Shown one piece after another: positions 1 through 5,164 of a stretch of 5,164 bases of DNA. How positions within the stretch are numbered: the stretch's first letter is position 1; each line of letters starts with the position of its first letter. The stretch spans positions 2,190 to 7,353 of the forward strand of contig PMCC01000073.1 of assembly GCA_003155275.1 (NCBI GenBank), read 5' to 3'. The position numbers and the translations under genes are program-made. This DNA comes from Actinomycetota bacterium. GTDB taxonomy: Bacteria > Actinomycetota > Humimicrobiia > Humimicrobiales > Humimicrobiaceae. Under the pieces are notes generated by a model. The model was given only the letters and a program-made list of their open reading frames with translations, made no database searches and was not told the DNA's origin.

Positions 1-1388
1 AGTTTTGCAACATCATCCACACGCTTTGCAGCCACTTCGGGTGTCAGTTTTTCATCAATAAACTGCTGGGCAACAACATAATTGCCATCAGTATTTACTT
101 TTACAGGCAAGTAATTTTCATTGTGGTAAAACCAATTACCTGCAGTTACCTGCTTAAGGGCCCATTTTTCCTGTTCGGTTTTCAGCAAACTCTGGTCAAA
201 CCTGTCATCGCAAGGAGGCGCACCTGATTCAAGATACATTGCTTTCAAGCGTTCAGCAGAATGCAGAAAAACAAGAAAGTCTGCGGCGACTTCTTTATTC
301 TTGGACCATTTAGTTATTGCAAGAACCTGGGAGCTGACGTCTATCATATTAGGTTTTGTCCAGCCGTTTCCTGCTTCCTCGACAACCGGTGCAGACATAA
401 GACCTACCTTATCAGCGCCCATGGTATTTATCCAGCTTACTGCTGAAGATAATACGCCGAAGCTGAAAGCGCCTTTACCGGCCATAAATTCCTCCATGCC
501 CTGATAAAGCTGGATTGATTCGTAATCATTATTCAAATATCCTTTATCCCTGAGCATTCCATAATACTTCCACCAGGTAGCATATTTGGGATCCGTATAG
601 CTCGCCTTGCCGATGGCAGGAGCCATGAAATCACGAGGTGACTTTCCACCCATCCACTGCCCTCCAAGCCATCCCTGCATCCATCCACCCTGGATACCTT
701 CCTGATTTCCCAACTCGAATGGAGAATAGCCTGCTTTTTTTATAGCTTCGCTGTCAGTCATAAGTTCTGTCCAGGTTGCTGGAGGTTTTTCAGGATCAAG
801 ACCTGCTTTTGTAAAGATATCTTTGTTATAACCAAATACCATTGGAACCATATACCACGGAAGACCCCATATTTTGCCGTCCATCATTTGTTCATTTTTT
901 GTAAAAACATGGTTGAGCTCTTCTTTTGAAATATAATCAGAAATAGGTACTATGTACCCGTTCCATGCATCTTCTATAGTATAGATTCCGCCCCAGAAAT
1001 ACTGGATGTCCGGGCCCTGTCCTGCTGCGCCTGCGGCCCTGAAAGCCTCAACTAAAGATTCTGTGGACTGAAGAACAATATCAAAAGTCACATTCGGATG
1101 TGCTTTTGTATACATTTCGGTGCTTTCTTTCATGAAACCTTCAAGCCCTTTAGCTTCCTGTTCTCCCCACCACCAGATTACGAGTTTCACGGGTTCACCG
1201 GTTGTAGTTTCTGCTGCGGCTGCGGTGGTTGCTGCAGCTGCGGTAGTCTCTGCTGCAGCTGCTGTAGTCTCTGCTGCAGCTGCTGTAGTGGTTTCCGTTG
1301 TGGTAGTTTTACATCCGATCAGCGAAAAAGTGGCCACCATTGCTACAATCACTGCCACCACAATCAATAGCAATAAAAACTTTTTCAT
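1..1388 (-). CDS. ABC transporter family-1 solute-binding lipoprotein (3' end off the left edge)
   Basis: The open frame starts with ATG at 1388 and runs off the left edge after 462 codons. The start is fixed by a strong Shine-Dalgarno (GGGAGGAGGAG, 1391-1401). Residues 1-26 form a lipoprotein signal: MKK, a hydrophobic stretch, then lipobox L23-I24-G25-C26, so the mature protein should be membrane-anchored through Cys26. A Thr/Ala/Glu linker covers about residues 27-65. The mature domain opens with KLVIWWWGEQEA (W72-W74) and has PDIQYFWGG near 126-134 and many Trp, Gly and Met. These are typical of the extracellular solute-binding protein family 1 (SBP_bac_1, COG1653, UgpB-like), which delivers sugars, oligosaccharides or glycerol-phosphate-like solutes to an ABC permease. 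The last visible residues (LTPEVAAKRVDDVAK) match the usual final helix, so little is missing. The ligand cannot be read from sequence. Permease genes would be expected downstream, beyond the edge. The lacI gene lies just upstream and may control it (inference). Confidence 0.93.
   Translation of the reverse strand, partial: MKKFLLLLIVVAVIVAMVATFSLIGCKTTTTETTTAAAAETTAAAAETTAAAATTAAAAETTTGEPVKLVIWWWGEQEAKGLEGFMKESTEMYTKAHPNVTFDIVLQSTESLVEAFRAAGAAGQGPDIQYFWGGIYTIEDAWNGYIVPISDYISKEELNHVFTKNEQMMDGKIWGLPWYMVPMVFGYNKDIFTKAGLDPEKPPATWTELMTDSEAIKKAGYSPFELGNQEGIQGGWMQGWLGGQWMGGKSPRDFMAPAIGKASYTDPKYATWWKYYGMLRDKGYLNNDYESIQLYQGMEEFMAGKGAFSFGVLSSAVSWINTMGADKVGLMSAPVVEEAGNGWTKPNMIDVSSQVLAITKWSKNKEVAADFLVFLHSAERLKAMYLESGAPPCDDRFDQSLLKTEQEKWALKQVTAGNWFYHNENYLPVKVNTDGNYVVAQQFIDEKLTPEVAAKRVDDVAK
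1209..1289 (-). repeat. Tandem 21-base repeat encoding a Thr/Ala/Glu linker
   Basis: Residues 34-60 of the lipoprotein are four tandem copies of TTAAAAE; the third copy lacks its Glu. At DNA level the unit is ACTACA, then GCAGCTGCAGCA, then GAG. Copies one and two are identical, copy three has one change and lacks GAG, and copy four has drifted further. The block lies between the lipidated Cys26 and the folded domain, so it probably acts as a flexible spacer from the membrane. The near-identity of adjacent units suggests recent slippage or unequal recombination, and copy number may vary between strains (inference). Confidence 0.9.
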
Positions 1389-1583
1389 TTCTCCTCCTCC
1401 CAAATTCTTTCCTTAAATATTATAAGATATGAAACGATAATTTTTCTCACCTCCCTTTTATCATCTATAAAAAAATTTTTCAACACACCCTTTATATTAT
1501 AGTATCTTTCAGCTTCTTCTAATAATTTTTATAGCAATTTAAAAAATCCAACATACTTATTTAATGTTTTGAAATTTATTTTT
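1389..1583 (-). promoter_or_regulatory. Intergenic leader of the binding-protein gene with candidate promoters
   Basis: This 195-base gap is very AT-rich and holds no gene. Three minus-strand promoter elements can be seen and none is decisive. First, a perfect TATAAT at 1496-1501 with a weak TTATTA at 1520-1525, spacer 18. Second, TTGAAA at 1478-1483 with a poor TAAAAG at 1455-1460, spacer 17. Third, a perfect TATAAT at 1419-1424 with no good -35. An A7T5 tract at 1469-1480 could bend the DNA. A second Shine-Dalgarno-like GGGAGGTGAG (1445-1454) is not followed by a start codon at usable spacing. I see no convincing intrinsic terminator for lacI, so read-through from lacI into the binding-protein gene is possible. 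Confidence 0.4.
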
Positions 1584-2606
1584 TTAATTCGGAAACCTGT
1601 TTGGTTTGCATGAGTCACGAATAATTAATGCTGGCTTTATGGTAATTTTTCTTGGCAAAATCCTTTCTTTAGGATTCTCGATTTTTCTTATAAGTCTTTC
1701 TGCAGATAATCTTCCAAGTTCATAATCCGGCTCGCTGACTGTTGTAAGCGGTACCCGTGATATTGATGAATATTTAATATCATCAAAACCTATTAATGAT
1801 ATATCTCTTGGTATTTCCAAACCCATGTCATAAACTGCTTTCATTGCTCCTAAAGCAATAAAATCATTAACTGCAATTATGGCTGTAAATCCGCTTTTTG
1901 ATTCAATCATTTTTTTGACGCAAGCATAACCGTCCTCAAAGCTGATTAAAGGTTCGGAAAAATAGCTATTATCAAAAATGATTCTATGTTTTTTTAAAGT
2001 ATCCCTGAAGCCTTTAACCCTGACGTCAACATCCAGGATTTTAGGGCCGACTAAATAAAATATTCTCTCGTGTCCCAAACTAATTAAATATTCTGCAGCC
2101 AAAACTTCAGCACCATAGCTGTCAAAATTTATACAGTCCAGGTCCGGAAAGCTTTCATATTCAACTTCAATCAGTACCAGCGGAATATTTTTTGATATTA
2201 TTTTATCTATTGTTTTGTCCGGAACCTTTAAACTGGACAGGATAATTCCATCAATTTCTTTTGATATTAGTGCATTTATATATCTGTTGCAAATTTCTGA
2301 ATTGTAATTTGTATTACAAAGCATCGTCGTATAATCTCTCATTTCCAAATAGTCAATGACACCTTTAGAAAGACTTGAGTAATACGGATTTTCAATATCT
2401 CCCAAAATTAAACCAATCGTCCTGGTTTTTTTTGATTTTAAATTTTTTGCAAAATAATCTGGTTCAAAATTCAGGTCATCAATAATCTTTAGTATTTTTT
2501 CTTTAGTGGAATTTTTCACGTATTTTTCATCATTTAAAACTCTTGAAACAGTTTTTAAAGAAAATCCACTTTCTACAGCAATATCTTTGATGGTGATTTT
2601 TGGCAT
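1584..2606 (-). CDS. LacI-family transcriptional repressor
   Basis: This is a 340-residue protein, the usual LacI/GalR length. The N-terminal helix-turn-helix is canonical: ITIKDIA, then GFSLKTVSRVLN at residues 14-25, with recognition residues Leu17, Lys18 and Arg22 at the positions of Tyr17, Gln18 and Arg22 in E. coli LacI. The hinge helix keeps Leu56, which intercalates into the operator in LacI. A periplasmic-binding-protein-like sensor domain follows from about residue 62 (TIGLILGDIENPYY), with VRVKGFRDTL near 195-204, VNDFIALGAM near 246-255 and GFDDI at 273-277. The start is the ATG at 2606, because MPKITIKDIA is where family members begin. A TTG at 2654 is also in frame but adds 16 unlike residues and lies inside a palindrome. 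No good Shine-Dalgarno precedes either start. The effector is unknown, probably a small sugar-like molecule. Likely targets are its own promoter and the downstream transporter (inference). The gene looks more AT-rich than its neighbours. Confidence 0.92.
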   Translation of the reverse strand: MPKITIKDIAVESGFSLKTVSRVLNDEKYVKNSTKEKILKIIDDLNFEPDYFAKNLKSKKTRTIGLILGDIENPYYSSLSKGVIDYLEMRDYTTMLCNTNYNSEICNRYINALISKEIDGIILSSLKVPDKTIDKIISKNIPLVLIEVEYESFPDLDCINFDSYGAEVLAAEYLISLGHERIFYLVGPKILDVDVRVKGFRDTLKKHRIIFDNSYFSEPLISFEDGYACVKKMIESKSGFTAIIAVNDFIALGAMKAVYDMGLEIPRDISLIGFDDIKYSSISRVPLTTVSEPDYELGRLSAERLIRKIENPKERILPRKITIKPALIIRDSCKPNRFPN

Positions 2607-2647
2607 TTTTACTATTGAACAATCAATATTATAATAAAAAAATAAGA

Positions 2648-2676
2648 ATGACAATGATGTCTGACAACATTATCAT
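2648..2676. promoter_or_regulatory. 29-base imperfect palindrome, candidate operator for the LacI protein
   Basis: On the plus strand the left arm is ATGACAATGATGTC, the centre a single T, and the right arm GACAACATTATCAT. Twelve of the 14 arm positions pair. The inner TGTCTGACA (2658-2666) is perfectly symmetric. It overlaps the candidate -10 box and extends through the expected transcription start of lacI, the classic place for an autorepression operator. Its odd-base centre lacks the CG centre usual for LacI operators, so the binding protein is not certain. An alternative role is a weak terminator for mttB: on the minus strand a T-rich stretch follows the palindrome, but the arms are AT-rich and the symmetric core leaves little room for a loop. 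Confidence 0.6.
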
Positions 2677-2695
2677 ATAATAAATTTTATGTCAA
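2669..2695 (-). promoter_or_regulatory. Candidate sigma-A promoter for lacI
   Basis: A perfect TTGACA (-35) lies at 2690-2695 on the minus strand. GATAAT (5 of 6 to consensus) lies at 2669-2674 after a short 15-base spacer. A 17-base spacer gives TAATGT at 2667-2672 instead, which matches only 3 of 6. Transcription would start near 2660, leaving about a 55-base leader before the lacI ATG. The element sits just downstream of the mttB stop codon and overlaps the palindrome. Confidence 0.5.
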
Positions 2696-2704
2696 ATGAA
2701 CATT

Positions 2705-4135
2705 TTAACTCGATAAACTGGAAAAATTATTATATTGCGCCATTATCTGATTTATGCCACCCATGGTCTCTTTTGATAAATCTTCCATCTGGTAATTATC
2801 AATAATATCTCTGGTTTTTTTATTAAGCCTTTGTTTTAAATCCAAAGAACCTTCCTGCTTCCATCTGCTGAAATTATTCCTGTCAAATAAAGTTGGAAAC
2901 CAGGCGGACTTGAAATTATTTAATGTATGCTCTTGACTAACATATTGGCCTCCCGGCCCTACTTCGTTAATCAATTTCCGGATTTCTTTATCGCTCCCGG
3001 TATCAACACCATTTATCAGTCTTTTAATGATCTCTATTACTTCATCTGACAATACAACCATTTCAATAGAGCCAAGAATACAGCTCTCGAGCTGGGCCAG
3101 CCCGTCTATCATATTAATTCCGGCTAAAGCTGACATTAGTGTATGCAAAGTCATTTCTATAGCAGCTTGTTCATCAATGACTTTTGAGTCAGACTGGCTT
3201 CCAAGACCAAACATCGGTATTTTATAATACTGGCAAACTGCTGCATATGCAGACATGGTCAGGTAATATTCCGGGGAACCGACGCTAAGGAGTCCATTGC
3301 TCATATTAAGCGGTATTCCGCAACCGCCGATTATAAATGGTGCTCCTTCTCTTTTAAGTTGTGACATTACAAGGCCCATTAAACTTTCAGCATTGCTTTG
3401 CACAATAGAACCATAGATACTCATCGGGCCGGTACCACCCAATGTATTGCAGGGAAAATATGCCACCGGTATTCCAATTTCGGCACTGTAAAGCAGTTTA
3501 TCAACAGCATCTTTAGTATGTGTTAGAGGAGAAGTTGGCTCCGAAAACTGGATTATAAATGGTTTTTCAACCAAATTATCCATACTGCCAGAAAAAATGC
3601 TTGCAATTTCAATAACAGTCTTCAAATTCTTTTTGTTCCAGGTTATAAATGGTATTGGTTTAAGTGTATACTTAACAGTTGATATAAATTCATAAATGTC
3701 TGAAATCTCGTTGGCTACATTAGTCGCTGAACCCATAGGCATAACAAAATCTACATTCCCAAGGGATTCTGAAACTTTTGTATGCAGCTCAATATCTTCA
3801 ACAGTAGTCATCCGTCGTTCTCCTGTAAAAACATCCAGGCTAAAAGGAGTTGTTGGCCCGGTCCCAAAGTAAATATTTTTATCTTCAAGCAGCATAGCCA
3901 CTTTGCTGTTACGGTTAAATATCGTTATTTGTTTAGGAGCGGTAAGAATTGATTTTTCAACTAAATGTGGCGGCACCTTAACCAAGTTCCCGTTTATCTT
4001 ACAGCCAGCCCTCTTTAACAGATTAAGCGCTTCTTCATTGAAAACATGGCTACCAGTATTTTTTAAAATATCCAGAGTCGCATAATGTATCCTGGTTATT
4101 TCATTTTCAGAAAGTGTTGAAAAAAAACTTTTCAT
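2705..4135 (-). CDS. MttB/MtgB-superfamily corrinoid-type methyltransferase, non-pyrrolysine
   Basis: This is a complete 476-residue protein, close to the roughly 480-500 of the trimethylamine methyltransferase family (MttB, COG5598). The ATG at 4135 follows a clear Shine-Dalgarno (GGAGAG, 4143-4148) and the N-terminus fits the family. Family-like segments are VKVPPHLVEKSI near 52-63, GTGPTTPFSLD near 91-101, GGTGPMSIYGS near 233-243, GGCGIPLNMSNGLLSVGSPE at 270-289, SQSDSKVIDEQAA near 313-325, and the C-terminal GPGGQYVSQEHT (393-404) with W412, D418-R419 and W425. Members are TIM-barrel cytoplasmic enzymes that move a methyl group from a methylated amine to a cobalamin on a partner protein. 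True MttB carries an in-frame amber codon read as pyrrolysine. This frame has none, so it belongs with homologues such as glycine betaine methyltransferase MtgB. Substrate is not assignable from sequence. It lies 25 bases after the ROK gene, probably on the same transcript. No corrinoid protein is visible in the window. Confidence 0.88.
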   Translation of the reverse strand: MKSFFSTLSENEITRIHYATLDILKNTGSHVFNEEALNLLKRAGCKINGNLVKVPPHLVEKSILTAPKQITIFNRNSKVAMLLEDKNIYFGTGPTTPFSLDVFTGERRMTTVEDIELHTKVSESLGNVDFVMPMGSATNVANEISDIYEFISTVKYTLKPIPFITWNKKNLKTVIEIASIFSGSMDNLVEKPFIIQFSEPTSPLTHTKDAVDKLLYSAEIGIPVAYFPCNTLGGTGPMSIYGSIVQSNAESLMGLVMSQLKREGAPFIIGGCGIPLNMSNGLLSVGSPEYYLTMSAYAAVCQYYKIPMFGLGSQSDSKVIDEQAAIEMTLHTLMSALAGINMIDGLAQLESCILGSIEMVVLSDEVIEIIKRLINGVDTGSDKEIRKLINEVGPGGQYVSQEHTLNNFKSAWFPTLFDRNNFSRWKQEGSLDLKQRLNKKTRDIIDNYQMEDLSKETMGGINQIMAQYNNFSSLSS

Positions 4136-4160
4136 TTATTTCTCTCCAATTATTAATTTC

Positions 4161-5164
4161 TTAATAATCTAAAACCTTTTCCCTGTTTTTTAGTAAATTA
4201 TACTTTGAGTCAGCAAAAAGCATATTTATAAACTTGGCTGCAGCGCCTCTTGCAGCAATAAATTCATCAAGGCTGCTTTCCACTATTTTTACCCTGCTTG
4301 AAATGACTCCGAGCGCCCTTAACTGCACCGTCCTTTTTATTGCCTCAGTCATGATGTCACCTGAACCTGCGATACCGCCGCCAAGTACGACAAGCTCTGA
4401 ACCAAAAAGATTTAAGGCAGCAGAAATAGCTATTCCTATATATTCTCCGGTCCTGTTGATTATATGATAAGCAAATTTATCACCCTGTTTTGCAGCCTCC
4501 GCAATCATCTCTACTGTCAGCTTTTCAAAATCACCCGCAATAATGGAATTAAGTGAAGTGATTATTCCACTTTCAATACCTTCCTGAGCACGCCTGATGA
4601 TACCCGGACCGGATGCAATTGCTTCCAGGCAGCCCCTATTGCCGCAATTACATAGCGGGCCGTCTTCTGCAACCGTTATATGACCCAGTTCACCAGAAAG
4701 TCCTGTGCTGCTTCTATAGACCTTTCCATTTACATATATCCCTACGCCGATGCCCTTGCCCAGGCTGACAAACAAAAAATTCTCATAACCTTTTGCAGCG
4801 CCAAAATGTTTTTCTGCAATTGCCATGCACCTTACGCTGTCATCCACAAATACAGGCAAACCCATTTTAGCTTCCATAAAACTTTTAACCGGAAAATCAT
4901 TTAAGCCTCCAATATTGGGGCAATAAATGCTTCTGCCTTCATTGTAATCAATTACACCGGATATGCTCATCCCGATACCAAAAAGAGTGGAGTCATCAAT
5001 GTCTACATTGTTTTTGACTTGTGAAATCAATGCCGCCACTCTTTCAGTTAAAAGTGCGCCATCAGAGCTGAAATTATTTTTTTCTTTAAGCCGGTTCAGA
5101 ACATTTCCCGCAATATCTGTAATTACAACCCTTATATTGTATCCTCCGACATCAACACCTATGA
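4161..5164 (-). CDS. ROK-family protein, probably a sugar-responsive regulator (5' end off the right edge)
   Basis: The frame is open to the right edge. The 333 visible residues begin IGVDVGGYNIRVVITD, the phosphate-1/ATP-binding motif near the start of the ROK domain, so the GTG at 5039 is not the start. The ROK signature is clear: GELGH (Glu158, His161, counting from the first whole codon) followed by the zinc-binding CNCGNRGCLE (Cys171, Cys173, Cys178), then VVLGGGIAGSG in the C-terminal half. Family members are either sugar kinases (glucokinase, fructokinase) or repressors (NagC, Mlc, XylR) with an extra N-terminal winged helix of about 70-90 residues. The motif VFVDDSVRCMAIAE (104-117) has Ser109 where kinases have the catalytic Asp of their ND pair, which favours a regulator that senses a sugar without phosphorylating it. 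The missing N-terminus would settle this. The TAA ends 25 bases before mttB. Confidence 0.85.
   Translation of the reverse strand, partial: IGVDVGGYNIRVVITDIAGNVLNRLKEKNNFSSDGALLTERVAALISQVKNNVDIDDSTLFGIGMSISGVIDYNEGRSIYCPNIGGLNDFPVKSFMEAKMGLPVFVDDSVRCMAIAEKHFGAAKGYENFLFVSLGKGIGVGIYVNGKVYRSSTGLSGELGHITVAEDGPLCNCGNRGCLEAIASGPGIIRRAQEGIESGIITSLNSIIAGDFEKLTVEMIAEAAKQGDKFAYHIINRTGEYIGIAISAALNLFGSELVVLGGGIAGSGDIMTEAIKRTVQLRALGVISSRVKIVESSLDEFIAARGAAAKFINMLFADSKYNLLKNREKVLDY

Noticed and set aside
261..504. Plus-strand frames opposite the lipoprotein gene
   Set aside because: They are short, unlike any family I recognise, overlap one another and lie wholly antisense to a well-supported gene. The same holds for plus frames at 3027-3227, 3903-4085, 4234-4467 and 4680-4904.
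1098..1416. Two overlapping plus-strand frames rich in Cys or Ala/Val opposite the lipoprotein N-terminus
   Set aside because: They are antisense shadows of the low-complexity linker and signal peptide. The minus frame has a lipobox, a strong ribosome binding site and clear homology.
1424..1443. cre-like or LacI-type operator around TGAAACGATAAT
   Set aside because: It has the CG centre, but the two halves do not match as an inverted repeat; only one half-site is plausible.
1540..1575. Weak hairpin (AACAT and ATGTT arms) followed by T6 after lacI as a terminator
   Set aside because: The stem is only five AT-rich pairs around a nine-base loop, too weak to call.
2607..2654. Upstream TTG start adding 16 residues to the LacI protein
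   Set aside because: The added stretch (SFLFFYYNIDCSIVK) is unlike family N-termini, has no ribosome binding site and falls within the palindrome. MPKITIKDIA is the standard beginning.
4161..5039. GTG at 5039 as start of the ROK gene
   Set aside because: The same frame stays open to the edge and upstream codons encode the conserved IGVDVGG motif, so the true start is outside the window.

Overview
The window carries four genes, all on the minus strand. In transcription order, right to left, they are: a ROK-family protein cut by the right edge, a complete non-pyrrolysine MttB/MtgB-type methyltransferase, a complete LacI-family repressor, and a family-1 ABC solute-binding lipoprotein cut by the left edge. 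No RNA gene, insertion sequence, CRISPR array or origin is visible. The plus strand holds no convincing gene.

Organism: the DNA is AT-rich. The ribosome binding sites of mttB and the binding-protein gene are strong purine-type Shine-Dalgarno sequences. The binding protein has a Cys lipobox followed by a Thr/Ala/Glu linker of the kind seen in Gram-positive and some candidate-phylum bacteria. MttB-superfamily methyltransferases without pyrrolysine are common in anaerobic, methylotrophic or acetogenic Bacillota, but also occur elsewhere. A low-GC, probably anaerobic, Gram-positive-like bacterium fits; I cannot place it more finely.

Layout: 5164-4161 is the ROK protein (N-terminus missing). A 25-base gap with a clear Shine-Dalgarno leads into mttB at 4135-2705, so these two probably share a transcript. 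A 98-base gap follows, holding a consensus -35 box and a 29-base near-perfect palindrome that lies over the likely -10 and start site. LacI then runs 2606-1584. A 195-base gap holds several possible promoter elements, followed by the lipoprotein gene from 1388 to the left edge, which probably lacks only a few C-terminal residues. ABC permease genes are expected beyond the left edge.

How they may work together (inference): the neighbourhood has the usual make-up of a carbohydrate-uptake locus (binding protein, LacI and ROK), but its only visible metabolic enzyme belongs to a family whose characterised members demethylate methylamines or quaternary amines by corrinoid-dependent methyl transfer. 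One reading is a regulated module that imports and demethylates an N-methylated solute. No corrinoid protein or reductive activator is in the window, so the substrate and the methyl acceptor are open.
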